Source of the DNA: Planctomycetota bacterium
GTDB taxonomy: Bacteria; Planctomycetota; PUPC01; JACPCR01
DNA length: 8,635 nt
Direction: 5' to 3'
Assembly (NCBI GenBank): GCA_030740295.1
Contig: JASLXP010000171.1
Span: 1-8,635 of the forward strand
Numbering within the stretch: the stretch's first letter is position 1; every line of letters begins with the position of its first letter. The position numbers and the translations under genes were made by a program. A model generated the notes under the pieces. It searched no databases. It saw only the letters and a list, made by a program, of their open reading frames with translations, and had not been told where the DNA came from. Positions 1-6,262 of the stretch are shown here, in pieces.

Positions 1-952
1 CAACCTGTCTGTCACCGGCATTCCCATGACCGTCTCGCAGGACCCCGCTATCGAGGTAACAGTCACCAGCCTTGCGGACAAAGCCTCAACGGGCATCGTC
101 CGCCTGAGCAATGTCTTCTTTTCCGATGGGTTCCGGACCGCGGCCAGTCAGAAGACATTCAGCGTTTCTGCAAGAGGGACAGCCGCGGTGCGGTTCCCCG
201 TCCCCCGCGAGCAGGTCAATCTGAGCACCGCCTATGAGGTGAATGTCCACCTGGAAACCACCAATGGCATTCGCCTGGCACATACCGAAGAAGTCGCTTT
301 CCGTGCCACGCCCAGGGTACCCGGGCCGTTGAACATTGACGGCGACCTATCGGACTGGGACTTGAAAAACCAGACGGCCATTCCCTTCGCCCGTGAGTTT
401 ACCGGCTGGGGCAAACGAAACGCTGGGAAGGACGACCTGAGCGGCCAGTTCTACACCCTGTGGGATCAGGAGTACCTGTATTTCGCGGCGGACATCAGGG
501 ACAGCTCAGCCGTCACTCGCGCCAATGACATCAACATCTGGATGGACGACAACATCATGCTGGGGTTCTATCCCTGGGGATGGAAGCTGGGAGAGAAGCT
601 CAACGCCGGCTACTACCGGGAACACCTGGGATTGTGCAAGGACGGCACCGCGCGAATCTTTCGTGTGGGCAACGTCGCAGTCGGCCCGACCACCGCGGCA
701 GGCGCGAAGATTGCTGTCCGGCGGACAGCGAAAGGGTACCTCTACGAGTGGGCCTATCCCAAGGCTTGCATCGCACCGATGAAGCTCGAAGCCGGCGCAC
801 GCTTCCGGCTTTCCCTCTTCCCATGGGATACGGACATGACCGGTGACAAGGAGAAGCCTTACAGCAGACTCGGCGGCATCCAGTTCGGCGGCTTCAACGC
901 CAACGTCGACGCCCGCCCGGTCAAGTGGCGCGAGTTTGTGCTGATGGAGTAA
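1..952 (+). CDS. C-terminal part of a CBM9-like domain protein (5' end outside window)
   Basis: The reading frame is open from the first bases (codons from position 2 read NLSVTGIP) and the first ATG at 26 has no Shine-Dalgarno sequence in front of it, so the gene most likely begins upstream and only its last ~316 residues are visible. Numbered from that Met, residues ~1-95 look like a beta-sandwich, rich in alternating beta strands (for example EVNVHLETTNGIRLAHTEEV), resembling Ig-like linker domains. Residues ~98-308 resemble the carbohydrate-binding family 9-like fold: the entry motif IDGDLSDW (104-111), then YLYFAADIRDSS, a DDNIMLGFYPW stretch and a C-terminal FRLSLFPWDTD strand. Such domains usually sit at the C-terminus of secreted glycan-active or sugar-binding proteins in this kind of bacterium. 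The missing N-terminus presumably carries the enzyme or signal peptide, so the overall function is unknown. It converges on the sulfatase gene, 59 bases away. The domain call is by motif recognition; a different beta-sandwich family remains possible. Confidence 0.78.
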   Translation, partial: NLSVTGIPMTVSQDPAIEVTVTSLADKASTGIVRLSNVFFSDGFRTAASQKTFSVSARGTAAVRFPVPREQVNLSTAYEVNVHLETTNGIRLAHTEEVAFRATPRVPGPLNIDGDLSDWDLKNQTAIPFAREFTGWGKRNAGKDDLSGQFYTLWDQEYLYFAADIRDSSAVTRANDINIWMDDNIMLGFYPWGWKLGEKLNAGYYREHLGLCKDGTARIFRVGNVAVGPTTAAGAKIAVRRTAKGYLYEWAYPKACIAPMKLEAGARFRLSLFPWDTDMTGDKEKPYSRLGGIQFGGFNANVDARPVKWREFVLME

Positions 953-1011
953 CGGCAGGAGTGTCGGATTCCAAGGTCCGCTCCGGAATAAAGCTTCAGA
1001 TAAATGCGGCT

Positions 1012-2379
1012 TCAATCCTCTGGCGGCCAGCCGTTCAGCCAATCCGGGATGGGGCCTGCCAGGAGCGGATCGTCTGTATCTTTCATCCAATCATCGAGTG
1101 CGGCGAGAAGCTGGGCCCTGGTGTCCGCAAGATTGGGATCATTCGAGACATCATTTCGCTCGAGAGGATCGTTTCTCAGATCGAACAACTCCACTTCAGG
1201 GCGCGCCTCGGTCAGCTCGGGGAACATCACGCGCATGTAGCCTTCGCCTTCATCATCTACTTCAGAGATCTCGTCAGGAGTCCAGTCGCGCAGGATGTCC
1301 TTTCCGAAATTCCGAATCAGATGAAAGTCCTTGGTGCGCACCGAACGCATGGGATCGTAAAACTTACTCGTACCATCCGGATATAATTCTTCCGCAACGG
1401 AGCCGTGGTAATTGCGCTCGGCGAACACCATCTCGCTCGGGCTGTATTCTCCTCCCGCAAAAACTGGCCAGAATGATTTGCCGTCAACATCATCGCGGAT
1501 GTCCACCCCGGCAGCTTCGAGGAAGGTCGGTGTGTAATCGATGTTCTGAATCTGATGATCGATGACCGTGCCGGGCTCAATGCCCGGGCCGCGCATCATG
1601 AGGGCGAGCTCCATTCCTTTGTCGTAAAGGCGGCCCTTCGAGCGAAGTCCATCGATGCCATGATCGGTCGTGAACATGATCACTGTATTCTCAGCAAAGC
1701 CGAGCCGGTCGATAGCGTTCAGCAGCCGGCCGAGGTGGTAATCGAGAAACTCGATAGCGGCCTGAAAGTTCGCCATCTCACGCCGGATGGGTGGGAAGTC
1801 CGGAACGGCCGAAGGCAGAAAGCTGTCCTCAGGTCGAGGGGGCCGGGCGTAATCGTGCAGGTTCGGATTCGACCTGTTCCTGAAGTGGTGCTTAGACAGC
1901 CATCGAGATGAATGCACCTCTGCAGTGCCGAGATTCAGATAAAATGGCTGCCCCTCATCCTGGCGACCCTCGAGGAATTGAATCGCCGCATCCACCGCGG
2001 TCGAGGCCCGGGGATTCTGATTGAGGTCTTCCTGGAAGCGCAAGTCTTCACGATTCTTCCTGACATGATCGAGTCCGGAAATGGCCGTGTGGTAGCCCGC
2101 ATCATTAAAGTAATCGACAACCGTGCGCGTTTCGTTCGGCATGCTCCACCCGCCATTGACCAGCCCCATCAGCCCGTTGTTGTGCGAATACTGTCCGCTC
2201 CATGCACAGCCACGGGAAGGGCTACACGCAGTGGCCGCGCAGAAAGCCGTGGTGAACAATGCCCCCTCCGCTGCAAAACGATCGAGATGTGGGGATTTCA
2301 CAGCCTCGCCATAGCAGCCCAGGGTCCGGCCAAGATCGTGACAGACGATGTAAATGGTGTTGGGTTGTGTGTTGCTCAT
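1012..2379 (-). CDS. Type I (formylglycine-dependent) sulfatase, apparently cytoplasmic
   Basis: This gene encodes a complete 455-residue sulfatase, a normal length for the family, expected to hydrolyse sulfate esters or sulfamates. The signature CSPSR is at residues 52-56; Cys52 is the residue that a formylglycine-generating or anaerobic sulfatase-maturing enzyme would convert to formylglycine. The N-terminal metal site reads IVCHDLGRTLGCYG (11-24), with HD where many sulfatases have DD. A second metal-site motif, TTDHG (237-241), is followed by SKGRLYDKG (247-255) and MMRGPG. The C-terminal part carries the usual ELFDLRNDPLERNDVSNDP segment (397-414). The protein begins MSNTQPNTIYIV, placing the first catalytic strand at residue ~8, so there is no room for a signal peptide; a cytoplasmic location is inferred. 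The ATG at 2379 is the natural start for the fold, though no strong Shine-Dalgarno sequence precedes it. It is divergent from the toxin-antitoxin pair and convergent with the CBM9-like gene. The substrate cannot be read from sequence; a glycan sulfate is likely. Confidence 0.93.
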   Translation of the reverse strand: MSNTQPNTIYIVCHDLGRTLGCYGEAVKSPHLDRFAAEGALFTTAFCAATACSPSRGCAWSGQYSHNNGLMGLVNGGWSMPNETRTVVDYFNDAGYHTAISGLDHVRKNREDLRFQEDLNQNPRASTAVDAAIQFLEGRQDEGQPFYLNLGTAEVHSSRWLSKHHFRNRSNPNLHDYARPPRPEDSFLPSAVPDFPPIRREMANFQAAIEFLDYHLGRLLNAIDRLGFAENTVIMFTTDHGIDGLRSKGRLYDKGMELALMMRGPGIEPGTVIDHQIQNIDYTPTFLEAAGVDIRDDVDGKSFWPVFAGGEYSPSEMVFAERNYHGSVAEELYPDGTSKFYDPMRSVRTKDFHLIRNFGKDILRDWTPDEISEVDDEGEGYMRVMFPELTEARPEVELFDLRNDPLERNDVSNDPNLADTRAQLLAALDDWMKDTDDPLLAGPIPDWLNGWPPED

Positions 2380-2413
2380 ATTCTTGTCATCTCAAATCGG
2401 AATTGTTGAAGGG

Positions 2414-2432
2414 GGCATGCCTACTGCATACC
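2414..2432. promoter_or_regulatory. Imperfect inverted repeat, candidate toxin-antitoxin operator
   Basis: Arms GGCATGC (2414-2420) and GCATACC (2426-2432) are inverted copies matching at 6 of 7 positions, separated by CTACT. The repeat lies in the 64-base gap between the divergent sulfatase and antitoxin genes and ends 11 bases before the antitoxin ATG. Antitoxins of VapB type commonly bind such repeats in their own promoter, so an autoregulatory operator is a reasonable inference. I see no convincing -35/-10 pair on either strand; the best plus-strand candidate is TTGTTG at 2403 with CATACC at 2427, which is poor. The repeat is seen directly; its function is a guess. Confidence 0.3.
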
Positions 2433-2443
2433 ATTGCTACATT

Positions 2444-2752
2444 ATGAAAAACGTGTCCGGAACATATCGGAATGGAATGGTGGAGCTCGACGAGTCCGTC
2501 GATTGGCCTGATGAAACTTCTGTCCAGGTTTCCGCTGGCGCTGGCGAGGAAGAAGTGTGCGTAGATGGAACTCCGTGGCCGAAAACAGAAGAGGAAATTG
2601 AAGCCCGATGCCGAGAGATCGAGGAGATGCCTCCGCTGTTTGAAGACCCGAACGAACTGGTCCGCTTTGAAACATACCTGGCCGAATCGAAAGCCGAGCA
2701 AAAGGAACTCGAACGGCAAAGCTGGGAGAAAACTGAAAAGCTCTTTGAATGA
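2444..2752 (+). CDS. Antitoxin of a VapBC-type toxin-antitoxin pair
   Basis: This small acidic protein of 102 residues is the probable antitoxin that binds and neutralises the VapC toxin encoded next to it. Its N-terminus (residues 1-30: SGTYRNGMVELDESVDWP then ETSVQV) has the short beta-hairpin pattern seen in small antitoxins of the DUF104 or AbrB-like kind, where it usually mediates dimerisation and DNA binding. The rest is acidic and helical (TEEEIEARCREIEEMP, then a Glu/Lys-rich helix at 76-102), suiting a toxin-binding tail. The ATG at 2444 is preferred because the hairpin starts right there. An in-frame ATG at 2417 would add nine residues and overlap the inverted repeat; one at 2354 would run into the sulfatase gene. 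No clear Shine-Dalgarno sequence is visible, so leaderless translation is possible. The stop codon overlaps the toxin start as ATGA (2749-2752), implying one mRNA and coupled translation. The antitoxin role rests on context plus N-terminal similarity. Confidence 0.77.
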   Translation: MKNVSGTYRNGMVELDESVDWPDETSVQVSAGAGEEEVCVDGTPWPKTEEEIEARCREIEEMPPLFEDPNELVRFETYLAESKAEQKELERQSWEKTEKLFE

Positions 2753-3156
2753 CACGCTATCTTCTGGATTCGGGCATTGCCAGCGATTACGTAAACCGCA
2801 GATTGGGAGTACGCGAGAGGGTGAACCACTCGATACGTAATGGAGACGTTGTTGGAATTTGCACGCCGGTACTTGGTGAGCTTGTCGCCGGAGTTCAAAT
2901 GAGCGACGATCCTGAACGGAGGCGGCGTGAACTTCTGCGAGAAGTGCGTCACTTGAGACTCTGGCCCTATGAGAAAGGCGCCGCTCTGGAGTTCGGACGA
3001 ATCAGGGCCGAACTGCGTAAAAAGGGCCGTCCCATACAACAAATCGACATTCAGATCGCGGCCATCGCACTCACGCTGGGCAACTGCATAGTCGTCACCA
3101 AGGACAGCGACTTTCAGGCAGTGCCGAGATTGAAGGTTGAGGATTGGTCAGTGTGA
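2749..3156 (+). CDS. vapC: VapC-type PIN-domain ribonuclease toxin
   Basis: This 135-residue protein is a single PIN domain, the normal size for a VapC toxin, which cleaves RNA (in studied cases initiator tRNA or rRNA) using acidic residues that bind Mg2+ or Mn2+. The expected acids are present: Asp7 in YLLDSGIASDY, Glu44 in PVLGELVAG, Asp100 in QQIDIQIAAIAL, and Asp119/Asp121 in VTKDSDF, followed by the typical VPRLKVEDW ending. The first motif reads DSG rather than the common DTN, a variant I recall from a VapC subgroup frequent in Planctomycetes and Cyanobacteria. Nothing suggests a frameshift or loss of activity. Its ATG overlaps the antitoxin stop by four bases, so it is translated by coupling and kept stoichiometric with the antitoxin. 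The RNA target cannot be deduced. After its stop there is a 124-base gap before the oxidoreductase, which is probably a separate transcription unit. Confidence 0.93.
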   Translation: MTRYLLDSGIASDYVNRRLGVRERVNHSIRNGDVVGICTPVLGELVAGVQMSDDPERRRRELLREVRHLRLWPYEKGAALEFGRIRAELRKKGRPIQQIDIQIAAIALTLGNCIVVTKDSDFQAVPRLKVEDWSV

Positions 3157-3243
3157 TACCATCTGTCAGCAATCATCGTAGAAATGGGCTGAAGTCAATT
3201 TCAAGACCGCTGCGAGCTGGAAGCGAGAGATCGAGCTATTAAC

Positions 3244-3274
3244 TCTCCGTCACTCAGACTCATCTTATCGGAGA
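3244..3274 (+). promoter_or_regulatory. Ribosome binding site of the oxidoreductase, within a short inverted repeat
   Basis: GGAGA at 3270-3274 lies six bases ahead of the GTG at 3281 and decides that start. The same bases form the right arm of a six-base inverted repeat, TCTCCG (3244-3249) and CGGAGA (3269-3274), with a 19-base loop. If formed in the mRNA, the stem would hide the Shine-Dalgarno sequence. The stem is short and could be chance, since any anti-Shine-Dalgarno hexamer nearby gives this pattern. The ribosome binding site call is firm; the hairpin role is speculative. Confidence 0.55.
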
Positions 3275-3280
3275 ATCATC

Positions 3281-6166
3281 GTGAATCAGAAACTAGCTGT
3301 TGTCGATACAGTTGACCTGCTCGTCGTTGGCGGATCCGCCGGGGCTGTTGCCTGCGCGCTTGCCGGACGGAAACAAGGAGGTTCGGTGTACCTGGTGGCG
3401 CCGGCTTCGTATCTCGGCGATGACATTGCCGCGCATTTTGATTACTGGTTGGGCGAAGAGGACGAGCTGCCCACAGAACTCGCATGCCAACTGTTTCCCG
3501 GCGGAACCGAACCTTCAGCGACGCCTCCAACCCCGATGCATGTTAAGCGGACCCTCGAACAGGCCATGGTCGAAGCTGAGGTTCCGTTCCTGCTCAATGC
3601 CCGGCCTGCCGGAGTCCTGCGAGATGACGATGGTCGAATCTCCGGTGCGGTGATTGCCAGCCGGTCCGGTCGTCATGCCATCGTTGCGGGACAGGTCGTA
3701 GACGCGACGGATCATGGTCAGCTCTCGCGCCAGGCCGGCGCGGCTTTCACCGGCGATGTGAGCGGCAGACAGCAGGTAACCCACGTAACAATTGGCGGCA
3801 AGGCCGTCGAAGACGATTCAAATCTGCAGGTCGAAAAGTTGCCGTCGATGCTCGCGCAGTGCGGCGACAATGAGATCGAACTGCCCGCCCGGCGGTACAA
3901 GCTGACCGTTGACGTGGGCAAAGGCGACTGGGCGGGGCTTGCTTCCGCGTACGCCGAAATGGTCGCGCGCTTCTGGAGCCCGGGTGTGTTCCAGCACAGC
4001 GAGCGTCTGTCCCTGCTTCAGGCGGAGCACCTTGACGTTGAACCGTACACGGAAGAATGGACTGGCACCGGCAACTTCCCGCTGGAAGCATTGCGCGTCG
4101 AAGATGGCCTGCACATCCTGGGAGGAAGCGCACGTATTTCACAGAATGTGGCGCAATGCCTGTCCCGGCCAACGAACCTGATTGGGATCGGCGAGCGGCT
4201 CGGCCAGGCTTTGACCAGACGTGAAGCCAAGGTGCCGGCAGGTGAATTGACCGCTGCCTGCGCGAATAGCGAGTTTGTTTCCGAGGGGGAAATCCGCTCG
4301 CACGAATGCGGCCTGCGTCCGTGGACAGGACCTGGCGAGACCATCGATGCTCCGGACAACACACTGCCAGTCCTGGGGCGGTACGACGTGGTCGTCATCG
4401 GTGGAGGCACGGGCGGTGCTCCGGCCGCAATCTCCGCCGCACGGGCAGGGGCTAACACCCTGGTCTGCGAGACCCAGTTTGGGCTTGGCGGAGTTGGCAC
4501 TTTGGGCCAGATTGCGAACTACTACTACGGCAACATCGTTGGCTTTACCCAGCAGGTAGACCAGGGCGTAGCCAGGTTGGAGCCCGATCCGGAAGTCGCC
4601 GCAAAAAAGACATGCTGGTCGCCCCAGGCCAAGCAGACCTGGTATCTGAAGGCCGCACGGGATGCGGGCGCGCAGGTCTGGTTTGGAACGCTCTGTTGCG
4701 GCGCCTGGATCGACAGCGGTCGAGTTCGGGGAGTCGTAGTGGCTGGGCCGCACGGCTACGGCTTAATCGAAGCCGGAGCTGTGGTTGATGCTACGGGTAA
4801 CGCGGACGTGGCTGCGGCCGCAGGCGCGGAAACTACAGGCATCAGAGAGGAACACGTCGCGGTCCAGGGCACTGGCCTCGCAAGCGTCCGACCCGACAAA
4901 CGCTACCACAACACCGACCACAGTTTTTCCGATGACACCGACGTCATCGATGCGACCAGTTTTTTTGTACTGGCGAAGGAGAAGTTCTCCAAAGATTTTG
5001 ACCTTGGCCAATTGGTCGACTCTCGAGAGCGTCGGCAAATCATCGGCGATATGGAGCTGGGGCCTGCAGACTTCCTGACTGACCGGCGTTTCCCGGACAC
5101 CATCTGTGTCAGCTCCTCAAACTTCGATACCCACGGTTATACGATTCACCCGCTCTTCCTGGTCAAGCCGCCCGACAAAGAACGCTTGTGGGTGCAGGTG
5201 CCTTACCGCTGCCTTCTTCCCCGTGGACTCGATGGGATCCTGGTCACCGGCCTGGGCGTCTCCGCGCATCGCGACGCGCTTCCGGTCATTCGCATGCAGC
5301 CCGATGTGCAGAATCAGGGGTACGCGGCCGGACGTGCTGCAGCCATGGCTGCACAGGCTGGTACTGGTGTCCGAGACATCGATCTGAAACAGCTCCAGCA
5401 GCACCTGATTGAGGTCGGCAACCTGCCTGAAGCAGTCTTGAGCGATGAGGACACCTTTCCCGTCTCCGATGAGAAACTGCACTGGGCCGTCAACCAGGGA
5501 TGGGAGACCCATGAAGGTATCGCCCTCTGTTTCGCCGAAGCCGAACGCGCAGGCCCCCTGCTTCGCGAAGCACACGACGCCACCCAATCAGACAACAGAT
5601 GGCTTTACGCTCTCGCACTTGGCCTTATGGGCGACAACTACGGGGCGGCCACGCTCCGTAACGAGCTAAACAGTCGAGAATGGGATGACGGCTGGAACTA
5701 CAAGGGCATGGGCCAGTTTGGAATGAGTAGCTCCGAAGTCGATGCCATGCTCATGGTCCTGGGACGCTGCGACGGCGAGGGCGCCTGGCCAGTCGTTCTG
5801 AAAAAGCTCGCAGATTTGCAGGGAGTACCGGACTTCAGTCACTGCCGCGCTATTGCCGAAGCCTGCGAACAGCTTTTCGCACGCGTGCCAGAAGAAGAAC
5901 CGTCCTCGGCGCTCGCATCTATTCTGCGCCGCGACGGTGTGGGTGGCCACAGCCACACGAGCATTGCTGGAGCCCGTGAAGCCTTGACCGACAACCCCAA
6001 CGAAGACGATGTAAGAAACGGGGCCTTGCGCGAACTGCACCTGGCCCGCGCTCTGTACCGCTGCGGTGATCTCGAGGGGTTAGGGGAGCAGACACTTCGC
6101 CGATACGCCGACGATATCCGTGGCCATTTTGCACGACATGCGCGTGCCGTGTTGGGCGGGGCATAG
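3281..6166 (+). CDS. Large FAD-dependent oxidoreductase with tandem FAD-binding modules and HEAT-like C-terminal region
   Basis: This 961-residue protein belongs to the FAD-dependent oxidoreductases of the PF12831 kind, whose usual length is about 450-600 residues. Module 1 (~10-330) starts with DLLVVGGSAGAVACA, a degenerate nucleotide-binding loop (GGSAGA instead of GxGxxG), and has the later VVDATDHGQLSRQAGA motif. Module 2 (~367-700) has an intact loop, DVVVIGGGTGGAPAA (369-383), then the matching VVDATGNADVAAAAGA motif and a closing FAD-contact segment LDGILVTGLGVSAHRDALP with NQGYAAGRAAAMAA. Residues ~735-961 are helical with HEAT-like periodicity (for example YALALGLMGDNYGAATLRNEL). Module 2 is therefore the likely active flavoprotein and module 1 a diverged copy. 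The protein has no signal peptide and is presumably cytoplasmic. The GTG start is supported by GGAGA six bases upstream. The substrate is unknown; the neighbours suggest a carbohydrate-related compound, but that is inference. The next gene converges on it, 56 bases after the stop. Confidence 0.9.
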   Translation: MNQKLAVVDTVDLLVVGGSAGAVACALAGRKQGGSVYLVAPASYLGDDIAAHFDYWLGEEDELPTELACQLFPGGTEPSATPPTPMHVKRTLEQAMVEAEVPFLLNARPAGVLRDDDGRISGAVIASRSGRHAIVAGQVVDATDHGQLSRQAGAAFTGDVSGRQQVTHVTIGGKAVEDDSNLQVEKLPSMLAQCGDNEIELPARRYKLTVDVGKGDWAGLASAYAEMVARFWSPGVFQHSERLSLLQAEHLDVEPYTEEWTGTGNFPLEALRVEDGLHILGGSARISQNVAQCLSRPTNLIGIGERLGQALTRREAKVPAGELTAACANSEFVSEGEIRSHECGLRPWTGPGETIDAPDNTLPVLGRYDVVVIGGGTGGAPAAISAARAGANTLVCETQFGLGGVGTLGQIANYYYGNIVGFTQQVDQGVARLEPDPEVAAKKTCWSPQAKQTWYLKAARDAGAQVWFGTLCCGAWIDSGRVRGVVVAGPHGYGLIEAGAVVDATGNADVAAAAGAETTGIREEHVAVQGTGLASVRPDKRYHNTDHSFSDDTDVIDATSFFVLAKEKFSKDFDLGQLVDSRERRQIIGDMELGPADFLTDRRFPDTICVSSSNFDTHGYTIHPLFLVKPPDKERLWVQVPYRCLLPRGLDGILVTGLGVSAHRDALPVIRMQPDVQNQGYAAGRAAAMAAQAGTGVRDIDLKQLQQHLIEVGNLPEAVLSDEDTFPVSDEKLHWAVNQGWETHEGIALCFAEAERAGPLLREAHDATQSDNRWLYALALGLMGDNYGAATLRNELNSREWDDGWNYKGMGQFGMSSSEVDAMLMVLGRCDGEGAWPVVLKKLADLQGVPDFSHCRAIAEACEQLFARVPEEEPSSALASILRRDGVGGHSHTSIAGAREALTDNPNEDDVRNGALRELHLARALYRCGDLEGLGEQTLRRYADDIRGHFARHARAVLGGA

Positions 6167-6176
6167 GCGTCTTAAT

Positions 6177-6262
6177 GGGAGGTCACGATGATCGCCCTTT
6201 ACACCAAAGCCCACGGTAATACTCACTCTTCCACTGGCACATTACCCAGGGTCTCGCAATAG
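6177..6262 (+). other. Orphan ribosome binding site and 24-codon reading frame after the oxidoreductase
   Basis: A consensus Shine-Dalgarno GGGAGG (6177-6182) is followed at a five-base distance by ATG (6188), only 11 bases after the oxidoreductase stop. The frame begins MIALYTKAHGN and stops with TAG at 6260-6262, overlapping the 3' end of the convergent FGE-like gene. This looks like the start of a lost downstream operon gene, with the rest replaced by the convergent gene, or else a very small peptide gene; coincidence is also possible. No similarity to a known peptide is apparent. Confidence 0.2.

Noticed and set aside
953..1011. Possible terminator between the convergent CBM9-like and sulfatase genes (ATTCC and GGAAT arms around 968-989)
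   Set aside because: Only five paired bases, a 12-base loop and no T-run on either strand; not enough to call.
506..1090. 194-codon open frame on the minus strand opposite the CBM9-like gene
   Set aside because: Low-complexity, Pro/Arg/Leu-rich translation typical of an antisense frame in GC-rich coding sequence; the plus-strand domain motifs are clear.
1912..2409. 165-codon open frame on the plus strand opposite the sulfatase N-terminal half
   Set aside because: It is antisense to a well-conserved sulfatase and its translation shows no recognisable domain; it is a shadow of the real gene.
2354..2443. Longer antitoxin starting at 2354 with a hydrophobic N-terminus resembling a signal peptide
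   Set aside because: This start lies inside the sulfatase gene and the added residues precede the natural start of the antitoxin hairpin; the apparent hydrophobic segment is an artefact of reading the gap and the sulfatase complement.
3157..3280. Promoter for the oxidoreductase, with TATTAA at 3237 as a -10 candidate
   Set aside because: No -35 element at a suitable distance (GAGCTG at 17 bases); a promoter must be near, but this one cannot be supported. A nearby CGAGCT direct repeat is too short to mean anything.
3747..4364. 205-codon open frame on the minus strand opposite the oxidoreductase
   Set aside because: Arg/Ser/Pro-rich translation without a domain, fully inside the oxidoreductase gene.
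6167..6222. Possible bidirectional terminator between the convergent oxidoreductase and FGE-like genes
   Set aside because: The only symmetry is a short CGATGATCG element without a GC-rich stem or T-tract.
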